Shown here in pieces: positions 8,669 through 16,671 of a DNA stretch of 64,000 nucleotides. The notes beneath the pieces are model-generated. The model worked only from the letters and a program-made list of their open reading frames with translations. It searched no databases and was not told the DNA's origin. This stretch comes from Massilia agrisoli (GTDB lineage: Bacteria > Pseudomonadota > Gammaproteobacteria > Burkholderiales > Burkholderiaceae_D): assembly GCF_020831365.1 (NCBI RefSeq), contig NZ_JAJHPV010000010.1:62001-126000 (forward strand). Direction: 5' to 3'. The number at the start of each line of letters is the position of its first letter. The first letter of the stretch is position 1. Both the position numbers and the translations under genes were made by a program.

Positions 8669-10216
8669 ATGAAAACAACACAACGAAGCGCCTTGTCACT
8701 GATCGCCGTCATGCTACTAGCCTCGTGCGGCGGCGGTGGCGGGTCTGACACCGGGGCCAGCGCCCAACCAACGCCGGCACCGGCACAGCCTGCACCGGCA
8801 CCTGCACCTGCACCTGCACCTGCACCTGCACCTGCACCTGCACCTGCACCGGCGCCGGCACCTGCACCTGCACCTGCACCTGCACCTGCTCCAGCTCCGG
8901 CTCCGGCTCCGGCCCCTACCGATCCAGCGCCAGCACCAGCCCCGGCGCCGGGCACGCCAGCACCAGCACCAGCACCAGCACCAGCGCCAGCGCCGACTGA
9001 ACCCGCGCCGGGCACGCCAACGCCAACGCCAACGCCAACGCCAACGCCAACGCCAACGCCGACGCCAACACCAACGCCAACACCAACGCCGACCCAGCCT
9101 GGCACGGGTAGCGGTGTTGCAGAAGCGAAGACCCCGTTCCGCCAGGGCGGCGACGTCAGGAAGCTGATGTCCAATTGGACCGGCAAGGGATTCGAGTTGC
9201 TCACGATTGCGCCGCAAGAGGTTGTAGGTACCCCAGACAACTCGATCTATCGTAAATCGGCCCACGCCGGCACCGCCTGGGACGAAGCCCGCCAGACCAT
9301 GTGGATTTTCGGCGCCGAGACGCACGTCACCAATATGGATAACGCCGTGTACGGCTGGCGCGCAAGCGACGGCAAGTTCGTCAAGCACTACGATGCGGAC
9401 CCGGTCTCGGGTTACCGCATGGATGCGAACGGCGTCTACTGGTCGAGCGCGGAAAAGATCCGCCCATGGGCAATGCACACCTACCGCCGCATGCGGATGG
9501 TGCCAGGCACCGACGAATTCGAGGTGATGTACGATGCGGACGACCACGCCCTGATGGCGCCGAAAGTCTTCGAGAACCCTTCGCAGACGACTGCCAACCG
9601 CGTACCGCCGGTCTGGTATTACAACGTGGTGACGGGCGCCTGGCGCGCATCGACCTTTGGCGATTCAGCCAAGATGGTCGGTTCGCCTTACTACGCCTTC
9701 CCGCTCGCGCACGATCCGGTGCACGGCTGGTTTAGTGGCGACGGTTCGTTCTGGGCCAGCCTGAGCAATAACGGCACCTACCGCCTCACCAACGTGTCGG
9801 GCAAGAGCAACGGTCAGCAACATTCGTTCATGTTCGTCAACAACAGTATTGCTTACCGGGTTGGCGGCGCAGGCAACACCACGCTGTATTCGCGCCATCC
9901 GCTCGCCAATATCGCGGGCAGCACTAAGCACCTGGTGTCGGAGTTCCCTGCGCTTGCGGGTTACAACGTGACCAACATGGCGTCGGTGATGATGCCGAAT
10001 GGCCTGATCGTTATTTTCCCGGTACAAGGCAGTACGATGCAAGCGATGATCCTCGATCCGGAAGCGAAGACCGTCACGGCCACCGGCCACGTGCTGACCG
10101 GCCTGGATAAGCCTGCCCTGTACGACCTGGCAGCGGAGTGGTCGACGGCGCACAATGCCGTGGTCTTGCTGAGCCGCCGGTTCACCGGCAGTAATGTATA
10201 CGGCTACCGCCCATAA
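8669..10216 (+). CDS. Lipoprotein of unknown function, tandem paralogue 3 of 3, long Pro-Ala/Pro-Thr linker
   Basis: A 515-residue member of the same family with lipobox LLASC (Cys at residue 20) and a GGGGG tail after it. The linker is the longest of the three, roughly residues 33-147: first Pro-Ala dipeptides, then Pro-Thr dipeptides. The globular part starts at AKTPFRQGGDVRKLM and keeps the family motifs (WDEARQTMWIFGAETH, YGWRASDGKFVKHYDAD, TYRRMRMVPGTDEFEVMYD, HGWFSGDGSFW, YGYRP end). It is the most divergent copy, for example GSTMQAMILDP in place of ETHAMILDP. The differing linker lengths suggest the domain is held at different distances from the membrane. Function not recognised. Confidence 0.85.
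   Translation: MKTTQRSALSLIAVMLLASCGGGGGSDTGASAQPTPAPAQPAPAPAPAPAPAPAPAPAPAPAPAPAPAPAPAPAPAPAPAPAPTDPAPAPAPAPGTPAPAPAPAPAPAPTEPAPGTPTPTPTPTPTPTPTPTPTPTPTPTPTQPGTGSGVAEAKTPFRQGGDVRKLMSNWTGKGFELLTIAPQEVVGTPDNSIYRKSAHAGTAWDEARQTMWIFGAETHVTNMDNAVYGWRASDGKFVKHYDADPVSGYRMDANGVYWSSAEKIRPWAMHTYRRMRMVPGTDEFEVMYDADDHALMAPKVFENPSQTTANRVPPVWYYNVVTGAWRASTFGDSAKMVGSPYYAFPLAHDPVHGWFSGDGSFWASLSNNGTYRLTNVSGKSNGQQHSFMFVNNSIAYRVGGAGNTTLYSRHPLANIAGSTKHLVSEFPALAGYNVTNMASVMMPNGLIVIFPVQGSTMQAMILDPEAKTVTATGHVLTGLDKPALYDLAAEWSTAHNAVVLLSRRFTGSNVYGYRP
8769..9095 (+). repeat. Tandem hexanucleotide tracts coding Pro-Ala then Pro-Thr repeats
   Basis: CACCTG and CACCAG units dominate up to about 8995 and ACGCCA units from about 9018, giving (Pro-Ala)n and (Pro-Thr)n. 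Near-identical adjacent units make slippage-driven length change likely, always in frame. Confidence 0.85.
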
Positions 10217-10238
10217 ACACGGGTCCTGAGTCGCACCA

Positions 10239-10276
10239 GGCACCGCCGCCCCGCACCGGGCGCCGGTGCCTTTTTT
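10239..10276 (+). terminator. Rho-independent terminator after paralogue 3
   Basis: GGCACCG pairs with CGGTGCC across a GC-rich loop and is followed by six T. Confidence 0.8.
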
Positions 10277-10637
10277 CATGCTGCGGCCCCGTCGCAGGCG
10301 TCGCCGCCCAGACGTTCATAATCTTTTTTACATTGCGCAGCCCAAAACCCCTTAGCAGACTCTTAAGTGGTGTATCCTTCAACGCAGCCGTCCCACGTGT
10401 AAGCGACTGCGAAAGGCCGTTTGTTTCCATAAAGTCATTTCCGTGATTAACATAGCAATTCGATGGTAAATACAGTTTTCCGCCGAATAATATTCATGGT
10501 TTTCTCGTTAATTTTATGTTGCATTCGGTCCTAAATTTCGAATTTTTTTGATTTTTTCCGTACAGCATCTATTCCCGTAAGGTAATCTTCAAGGTATCGG
10601 AATTCACCGCCTTGAACCCCTTTTGCAGGAATAGATC
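10277..10637. other. AT-rich intergenic region before the RIFT-barrel lipoprotein
   Basis: No gene is seen. The stretch is markedly AT-rich from about 10430 to 10600 and ends with AGGA before the ATG at 10638. It presumably holds the promoter of that gene; no convincing hexamer pair or sigma-54 site was found. Confidence 0.5.
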
Positions 10638-12932
10638 ATGCGAAACACTTATACGAACCAACCTTCCCGGATGCTGATTGCACTAGTTAGCCTGGCCTCA
10701 TTGAGCGCTTGCGGCGGTGGATCCGACCTGGACCCAACCCAGCCTGCGCAAAGCGCGCCGGCCGTCACCGCCGCCGCCGTCCAGACGTCGGCGCCAGCCA
10801 CCGACGCCGCCCCGGTCCCGTCGGCCGACCGCGCCGTGACCGCGTCGGCATCGACCGAAAGCGCCAAGCAAGGCTCGCGCTCCGGCATGCTGCTGACCCC
10901 GACCACCCTGACCCCGACCAGCCCGACCACGACGACCGGTACGGTCGTTACCGACGTCCGGTTCGAAAGCACCGGCAGCGGCACCCAGACCGGCGCCCCG
11001 GTTACCTTCGGCCAGGTCTTTGTACAAGGCGCCGTGCCGATGACCTCGACCCTGTCGGGCAAGCTGGCCAATGGCACCATGGTGCCGCTGCAGCTCGACG
11101 TCAAGGCCAAGCATGCCGATGGCTCGGTTCGCCACGCCGTCATTTCCGCCGTGCTGCCGTCGCTGGTTGCCGGCACGCCGCAAGTCATGCAGCTGGTGAC
11201 CGCCTCGCCTTACGCCGCCAGCACCGGCGCCACCCCATCGGCGCTGCTGTCGTCGGGCTTTACCGCCTCGGCCCACCTCACCCTGGCAGGCAAGGCATAC
11301 AGCGTGTCGGCCGATACCCTGCTCAAGGACGGCAAGTTCACCAACTGGCTGGCCGGCCCGATTGTCAACGAGTGGCATGTCATGTCGCCGCTGAAGGCGG
11401 CCGACGGCAGCTCGCACCCGCACCTGACCGCGCGTATCGCGATCCGTTCGTACACCGGCTCGAAGAAGACCCGTGTCGATTTCACCATCGAGAACAATTG
11501 GGCGCACGAACCGTCGCCGCAGAACTTCCTGTACAACACCCAGCTCGTGGTGGGCGGCCAGACCGTCTATACCAAGACCGACCTGAACCACTACCACCAC
11601 GCGCGCTGGCGCAAGCTGGCCTGGTGGGGCGGCGAGCCGCAGGTACACGTCAAGCACAACGGCGCGTACATGATGCAGACCCGCGCAGTGCCGAACTACG
11701 ACCAGACCATCGTGTACCCTGACTCGGTATTCACGTCCTACATGACGACCTACACCGGCACCCGCACCGAGCCAATGGGCGTGGGCCTGGCGCTGTTCGG
11801 CATGGGCGCGGCGGGCGGCCGCCAGGACATCGGTATCTTGCCAGGCTGGACCGTGACTTACCTGATGAGCCAGGACAAGCGCGCCAAGCATGTCACCATG
11901 GGTACCGCAGACCTGGCCGGCAGCTGGCCGATCCACTACCGTAACAAGGCAACCGACCGTCCGATCAGCCTGGTCGACTATCCTTACCTGACGATCCTGG
12001 GCGGTACCGCGGGCACGCTGAACAAGGCCACCGGCCAGCTGGAAGCATTCCCGTCATGCCCGAAAACCCTGTGCACGGTAAAGAACACCCCGGATACCTC
12101 GCACCAGCCGTCGTTCGCCTTCGTGCCGTACATCGTGTCGGGTGACTACTACTACCTGGAAGAGCTGCAGTTCTGGGCGATGTACAACACCTTCGTCAGC
12201 AACCCAAGCTACCGTGAACACGGCAAGGGCCTGGTGAAGCCTGACCAGGTACGTGGCCAGGCCTGGACGCTGCGCACCCTGGCGCAAGCGGCCTGGATCT
12301 CGCCAGACACCGACCCGCTGAAGGCGCATTTCGAGTACTTCATGGGCACCAACCTGGACTGGTTCAACGAAAATTACACGAACGGCGTTGGCGTGTATGC
12401 GAATTCGCTGGGCATCATCACCAACGGCTATGCGGTGACGTACAAGAGCGGCCTCGGTATCGGCCCGTGGATGGACGACTTCTTCACGTCGGCAATCGGT
12501 TACGCTTCGGAAATGGGCTTCACCAAGGCGACTCCACTGCTGGCTTACAAGGCAAAGTTCCCGGTTGACCGCATGACCGCCCCAGGCAGCTGCTGGCTGG
12601 ATGGCGCGGCCTATTCGATGAAGGTCCGCGACACCACCACCGGTCCGTTCTACAAAACGTTCGCCGAAGTGTACAAGGGCACCCACACCGCTGAAGTCAA
12701 TGCGATGGAATGTAACTCGGCGGCAATGGCGGCAGCATTCGGCGTGAAGATCGGCGAGATGCCTGGCTACTCCGGCGTCACCACTGGCTACCCGTCGAAC
12801 ATGCAGCCTGCGCTGGCCTACTCGGCCAACGTTCCTGGCCTCGACGGCAAGACCGCCTGGTCCAAGTTCATGGCCCGTACGGTCAAGCCGAACTACTCGA
12901 AGGGCCCGCAGTTCGCCATCGTTCCGCGATAA
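10638..12932 (+). CDS. Large lipoprotein with RIFT-barrel (PcRGLX/YetA-like) N-terminal domain, possible polysaccharide lyase
   Basis: A 764-residue predicted lipoprotein (SLSAC, Cys at residue 25, then GGG) with a Ser/Thr/Ala/Pro-rich linker to about residue 105. The following domain has FGQVFVQGAVP, VPLQLDVKAKHADGSVRHAVIS and further beta-rich segments. This pattern resembles the N-terminal RIFT-barrel of exo-rhamnogalacturonan-lyase-like proteins (a G-x-P-V-x-FG opening, then a DGSV-[RK] turn). The C-terminal half is rich in Trp, Tyr and His and looks like an alpha/alpha barrel (for example GQAWTLRTLAQAAWISPD). Surface polysaccharide loci often encode a lyase or hydrolase for their own glycan, so a trimming or release role is plausible. 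The family call is from pattern memory; catalytic residues are not assigned. Confidence 0.7.
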   Translation: MRNTYTNQPSRMLIALVSLASLSACGGGSDLDPTQPAQSAPAVTAAAVQTSAPATDAAPVPSADRAVTASASTESAKQGSRSGMLLTPTTLTPTSPTTTTGTVVTDVRFESTGSGTQTGAPVTFGQVFVQGAVPMTSTLSGKLANGTMVPLQLDVKAKHADGSVRHAVISAVLPSLVAGTPQVMQLVTASPYAASTGATPSALLSSGFTASAHLTLAGKAYSVSADTLLKDGKFTNWLAGPIVNEWHVMSPLKAADGSSHPHLTARIAIRSYTGSKKTRVDFTIENNWAHEPSPQNFLYNTQLVVGGQTVYTKTDLNHYHHARWRKLAWWGGEPQVHVKHNGAYMMQTRAVPNYDQTIVYPDSVFTSYMTTYTGTRTEPMGVGLALFGMGAAGGRQDIGILPGWTVTYLMSQDKRAKHVTMGTADLAGSWPIHYRNKATDRPISLVDYPYLTILGGTAGTLNKATGQLEAFPSCPKTLCTVKNTPDTSHQPSFAFVPYIVSGDYYYLEELQFWAMYNTFVSNPSYREHGKGLVKPDQVRGQAWTLRTLAQAAWISPDTDPLKAHFEYFMGTNLDWFNENYTNGVGVYANSLGIITNGYAVTYKSGLGIGPWMDDFFTSAIGYASEMGFTKATPLLAYKAKFPVDRMTAPGSCWLDGAAYSMKVRDTTTGPFYKTFAEVYKGTHTAEVNAMECNSAAMAAAFGVKIGEMPGYSGVTTGYPSNMQPALAYSANVPGLDGKTAWSKFMARTVKPNYSKGPQFAIVPR

Positions 12933-12945
12933 GCAGTCCTCACCC

Positions 12946-13004
12946 GGAAGCACGCAACGTGTGCTTCCAGCAACAAAAACCCGGCCCCGCGCCGGGTTTT
13001 TTTT
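12946..13004 (+). terminator. Double hairpin terminator
   Basis: A first hairpin pairs GGAAGCAC (12946-12953) with GTGCTTCC (12961-12968). The second pairs CCCGGC (12980-12985) with GCCGGG (12991-12996) and is followed by eight T, a strong intrinsic terminator. Confidence 0.85.
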
Positions 13005-13101
13005 CGCCTGCGAAAAGCGCTCATTCCATAGTGCAAGAGGTGCGCACAGTTGGGCAAATTAAATATTCTTTTCCGCAAGAGTCTGATAGAGTACGCGACA
13101 G

Positions 13102-13123
13102 TTAACTAATGTTAAATAGTTAA
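13102..13123. promoter_or_regulatory. Inverted repeat, candidate operator upstream of the MBOAT gene
   Basis: TTAACTA and TAGTTAA form perfect 7-base arms around an 8-base spacer; three GTTAA steps occur at 8-9 base intervals. It lies about 65 bases before the start of the acyltransferase gene in AT-rich DNA, where a transcription factor could bind. Confidence 0.4.
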
Positions 13124-13185
13124 TTCTTGGGGCGGTCGGCCACTGTTCGGCTTTCCTTGTTCCAGATTCAGCCTGCCACAGAACG

Positions 13186-14730
13186 ATGCTTTTCAATTCC
13201 TTCAGTTTCCTGCTCCTGTACCTGCCGATCACCGCCATCGGCTTCTTCCTGCTTGCGCGGAAAAGCCATGTGATGGCTGCCGGCTGGCTGGCGCTGGCGT
13301 CCTTGTTTTTCTACGGCTGGTGGAGCCTGTCGTACATTCCGCTGCTGCTGGCGTCCATCGTCTTCAATTACGTGATTGGCTGGCGCATCGGCCACTCGAC
13401 CGGCAGCGTGCGCAAGAAATGGCTGATCCTCGGGGTGGTTGCCGACCTGGCGCTGCTGGCCTATTTCAAGTACGCCGATTTCTTCATCCTTAGCGTCAAC
13501 GCGGTGGCGCAGACCGAGTTCCCGGCGCTGCATGTGATCCTGCCGGTCGGTATCTCGTTCTTTACCTTTACCCAGATCGCCTACCTTGTCGACACCTACC
13601 AGGGCAAGGTCAAGGAATACCGCCCGGTGCATTACCTGCTGTTCGTGACCTACTTCCCGCACCTGATCGCGGGGCCGGTCCTGCATCACAAGGAGATGAT
13701 GCCGCAGTTCGACGATCCGCAGACCTACCGGCTGTCGGCGTCCAACATCGCGGTCGGCCTGGCGATCTTCGCCATCGGCCTGGCCAAGAAAGTGCTCGTC
13801 GCCGACAATCTGGCGCCGCACGCGAACTTCTTCTTCGACCAGGGCGAATCGCCCACCCTGCTGGTGGCGTGGGGCGGGGTGCTGGCCTATGCCTTCCAGC
13901 TGTACTTCGATTTTTCGGGCTACTCCGACATGGCCATCGGCCTGTCGCGCATCTTCGGCATCCGCCTGCCGCTGAACTTCAATTCGCCTTACAAGGCGAC
14001 CAACATCATCGACTTCTGGCGCCGCTGGCACATGACCCTGTCGCGCTTCCTGCGCGACTACCTGTACATCGCGCTGGGCGGCAACCGCCACGGGGCGGTG
14101 CGCCGCTACGCCAACCTGATGACGACCATGGTGCTGGGCGGCTTGTGGCACGGCGCCGGCTGGAACTTCGTCATCTGGGGCTTCCTGCATGGCGCCTACC
14201 TGATGGTCAACCACGCATGGGCCGCGCTGGCCGAACGGCTGCGCTTCCCGCGCGACGCACGCGCCTGGAAGCTGTTCAGCATCGTTATCACGTTCGCCGC
14301 GGTCTGTTTCGCATGGGTCTACTTCCGCGCCACCGACGTCGGCCGCGCCAATACCATCGTGCAGGCGATGGCGGGCCTGTATGGCGTGGCGCTGCCCGAC
14401 TCGATCGGCAGCCAGCTGGGCAGCCTGCGCGCGCTGTTCGAACAGCTTGGCGTCAGCTTCTACCTCGGGGGCGGCACGCGCTTCGTCGAGACCTGGAGCT
14501 GGGTGGTCATCGGCGCGCTGATCGCCTTCGTGTTCCCGAATACACAGCAGATCATGGCCAACTTCGATCCGGCGCTCGACTTCGTCAGCAACCGCATTTC
14601 GGCCGGCCCGCTGGCGCGCGTGCTGACGTGGCGGCCGACCGCGGCGTGGGCCTGCGCGATCGGCCTGGTCACGGTCGGCAGCCTGCTGTCGCTGAGCCGG
14701 CCGGCAGAATTTTTATACTTTCAGTTTTAG
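13186..14730 (+). CDS. MBOAT-family O-acyltransferase (AlgI-like)
   Basis: Polytopic membrane protein of 514 residues with about ten hydrophobic segments, the usual AlgI length. It carries the family signatures FDFSGYSDMAIG, NFNSPYKATNIIDFWRRWH and GLWHGAGWNFVIWGFLHG; the presumed catalytic His is near residue 322 and a second conserved His near 335. AlgI-type enzymes pass acyl (usually acetyl) groups across the inner membrane to a periplasmic partner that acylates a polysaccharide. The next gene starts 9 bases after the stop and is the likely partner. Context points to O-acylation of the EPS made by the neighbouring locus. Confidence 0.92.
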   Translation: MLFNSFSFLLLYLPITAIGFFLLARKSHVMAAGWLALASLFFYGWWSLSYIPLLLASIVFNYVIGWRIGHSTGSVRKKWLILGVVADLALLAYFKYADFFILSVNAVAQTEFPALHVILPVGISFFTFTQIAYLVDTYQGKVKEYRPVHYLLFVTYFPHLIAGPVLHHKEMMPQFDDPQTYRLSASNIAVGLAIFAIGLAKKVLVADNLAPHANFFFDQGESPTLLVAWGGVLAYAFQLYFDFSGYSDMAIGLSRIFGIRLPLNFNSPYKATNIIDFWRRWHMTLSRFLRDYLYIALGGNRHGAVRRYANLMTTMVLGGLWHGAGWNFVIWGFLHGAYLMVNHAWAALAERLRFPRDARAWKLFSIVITFAAVCFAWVYFRATDVGRANTIVQAMAGLYGVALPDSIGSQLGSLRALFEQLGVSFYLGGGTRFVETWSWVVIGALIAFVFPNTQQIMANFDPALDFVSNRISAGPLARVLTWRPTAAWACAIGLVTVGSLLSLSRPAEFLYFQF

Positions 14731-14739
14731 AGGCAAAGA

Positions 14740-15963
14740 ATGACGACTGAAAGGGATTTCAAACGCTTCCTCACCGTGGGCGGGATCATCGTAGCCGCCG
14801 GCGTGATCGCATCGGCGGCGCTGGTCGCGGTGATCGACCCGTACCGCTTGTACGGCATGACCGAAATGGCCGGTGTCAACCAGGTCAAGCCGCTGCCGAC
14901 GCGCTACCAGAACCAGATCAAGATGCATGGCGCGCTTAAACACCAGGCTGATACCTTCATCCTTGGTAATTCGCGGGCCGAACTCGGGCTGAACCCGGAG
15001 CACGGCGCACTGGGCGCCTCCGCGTTCAACCTGGCGCTTGCCGGCACCAGCCTTGGCACCGGGCGCGAACAGCTCGAACAGCTGCAGGCGGCAGGCGTCA
15101 AGCCGAAGCGCCTTGTCGTTGGCGTCGAATTCCTCGACTTCCTGCTCGATCCGTCAAAGCCTTTGCCGGTGCGCGAGCCAAAGGTAAAAGGCCCGTTCGA
15201 CGACTTCGCGTGGCAGGCCGACGCTTTGTTCTCGATGGATTCGCTGTCCGATTCGCTCAAGACCCTGCGCCTGCAGCGCGTCTCCGACCCGCAGTCGATT
15301 ACCGCCCGCGGCTTCAACCCGCTACGCGAGTACAACAAGTTCGCGCGCGACGACGGCTACTATTCGATCTTCCAGCAGCGCGCGGTCGAAAACGCCAAGC
15401 GCTTCGTCCGCGTGCCGCGCGGGCTGGTCAACAGCGAGACAGGCAGCTCCCCCAACATCGATAACCTGCGCGCCATCCTGGCCCACGGGGTGCGCGACCA
15501 GGCCGACATGCACCTGGTGATCTACCCTTACCATGCGCAGATCCTGGCGATGTTCGAGGAGGCCGGCCTGGCGGGCACGTTCGCCGAGTGGAAGGCTTTG
15601 CTGGTGAGCGAGGTAGAGAAGCTGCGGGCTGCGAATCCCGGCGTGCGCCTCACCTTGTGGGACTTCAGCGGATTCTCCAGCTATCAGTGCGAAGCGATTC
15701 CGGCCAAAGGCGACAAGAAGGCCAAGACCCAGTGGTATTGGGAAGCAGGGCACTTCAAGCCGGCGCTCGGCGACATCATGCTGTCGCGCGTTGCAGGCGC
15801 AAGCGCTGCCGAGAACTTCGGATTCGCGCTGGACCGGTCGACCGCCCTTGACAACAGGGAGCGCATCGCGCGCGAGCGTGCGGCCTGCGCCAGCGCCCAG
15901 CCGGAAATCTTTGAGCACGCGCGCGAGCTGATTTCAAAGGCTCGCGGCGCGCGCGGCATGTAA
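14740..15963 (+). CDS. SGNH-like membrane-anchored protein, MBOAT partner
   Basis: A 407-residue protein with one N-terminal membrane anchor (VGGIIVAAGVIASAALVAV) and a periplasmic domain. Near residue 70 is FILGNSRAELGL, the position where SGNH/AlgJ-type proteins carry their nucleophile Ser block. Near the C-terminus is GHFKPALGDIML, matching the conserved H-[YF]-x-P-x-[LI]-GD block expected to supply the catalytic His. The gene directly follows the MBOAT gene with a 9-base gap and GAGG upstream, so both are one unit. The likely role is acyl transfer to, or removal from, the surface glycan. The function is inferred from these two motif blocks and the pairing. Confidence 0.75.
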   Translation: MTTERDFKRFLTVGGIIVAAGVIASAALVAVIDPYRLYGMTEMAGVNQVKPLPTRYQNQIKMHGALKHQADTFILGNSRAELGLNPEHGALGASAFNLALAGTSLGTGREQLEQLQAAGVKPKRLVVGVEFLDFLLDPSKPLPVREPKVKGPFDDFAWQADALFSMDSLSDSLKTLRLQRVSDPQSITARGFNPLREYNKFARDDGYYSIFQQRAVENAKRFVRVPRGLVNSETGSSPNIDNLRAILAHGVRDQADMHLVIYPYHAQILAMFEEAGLAGTFAEWKALLVSEVEKLRAANPGVRLTLWDFSGFSSYQCEAIPAKGDKKAKTQWYWEAGHFKPALGDIMLSRVAGASAAENFGFALDRSTALDNRERIARERAACASAQPEIFEHARELISKARGARGM

Positions 15964-15971
15964 AAGGGACC

Positions 15972-16277
15972 TCAGTCCGGCTTGCGCAGCCGGCTGAGCA
16001 GCCCCTCGACGCTGTCGCTGACCGGCAGCCCGTGGCGCCGCAACAGCTGCACGTTGAGCACCAGGTTTTCCAGCACCAGCTTGGCCGATACCGCGAGCAA
16101 TGTCAGCAGTTTGTCTTCGGTGCTGAACTTCTCCATGGCGGCGGCCATCTCACACAGGTGCGAGGCTACCAGCTGGCGTAGTTCGGCATCGTCGAAGGGC
16201 AGGTCGGCAAAGTCGATCGGATCTTCCTTTTCGACTTCAAGCATCAGCGCTGCAAGTTCTTCAGGTTTGATCGGCAT
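15972..16277 (-). CDS. Conserved small helical protein of unknown function
   Basis: A 101-residue acidic, Leu-rich, probably all-helical protein with no signal peptide or recognised motif. GGAG precedes the ATG at 16277. It is convergent with the SGNH-like gene (8-base gap) and divergent from the ThiS-like gene. Translation signals and balanced composition support a real gene; function unknown. Confidence 0.7.
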   Translation of the reverse strand: MPIKPEELAALMLEVEKEDPIDFADLPFDDAELRQLVASHLCEMAAAMEKFSTEDKLLTLLAVSAKLVLENLVLNVQLLRRHGLPVSDSVEGLLSRLRKPD

Positions 16278-16400
16278 GCTTCACTCCACTGGTTGGCATG
16301 TCCCCATTCTAGGACAAGCGGCCGCGTAAAAGATGGCGACAGTGCAAGTAACTGGCGCTACAATCGGACTTTCCGCACGACCCTTGCTCTTCACGATGCC

Positions 16401-16670
16401 ATGGCGCGACTTGTCTTTACCCAGCAGCTAGCCCGGTTTATCGACGTGCCCGAAGTCGAGACCGGCGCGACCCGGCTGCGCGCGGCGCTTGAGGGCGCAT
16501 TTGAACACAATCCCCTGCTGCGAGGCTATGTACTGGACGACCAGGGCCACCTGCGCGAAAACGTCGTGATCTTCATCGACGGCCGCCGCAGCGCCGACCG
16601 CATCGGCCTGGACGACCCGCTGCAGCCCGACAGCAAAGTCTACGTCCTGCAAGCACTTTCCGGAGGCTGA
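16401..16670 (+). CDS. MoaD/ThiS-family beta-grasp protein
   Basis: An 89-residue protein starting MARLVFTQQLARFID and ending ALSGG. Length, a beta-grasp-like pattern (VVIFIDGRR in the middle, VYVLQALSGG at the end) and the C-terminal Gly-Gly match MoaD/ThiS sulfur carriers, whose terminal Gly is adenylated by a ThiF/MoeB-type enzyme and converted to a thiocarboxylate. The frame is open further upstream to 16293, but that extension has no ribosome binding site and unlike composition. The next gene begins one base after the stop. The lone context, without moaE or thiG, makes a standard cofactor role doubtful. Confidence 0.8.
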   Translation: MARLVFTQQLARFIDVPEVETGATRLRAALEGAFEHNPLLRGYVLDDQGHLRENVVIFIDGRRSADRIGLDDPLQPDSKVYVLQALSGG

Positions 16671-16671
16671 C

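Noticed and set aside
7083-9095. CRISPR-like array from the regular repeats
   Set aside because: The repeats are contiguous 6-base coding units without spacers; no cas gene is present.
8590-9240. Minus-strand frame coding long Gly-Ala repeats
   Set aside because: It is the reverse complement of the Pro-Ala repeat tract of the lipoprotein gene; repeats open several frames at once.
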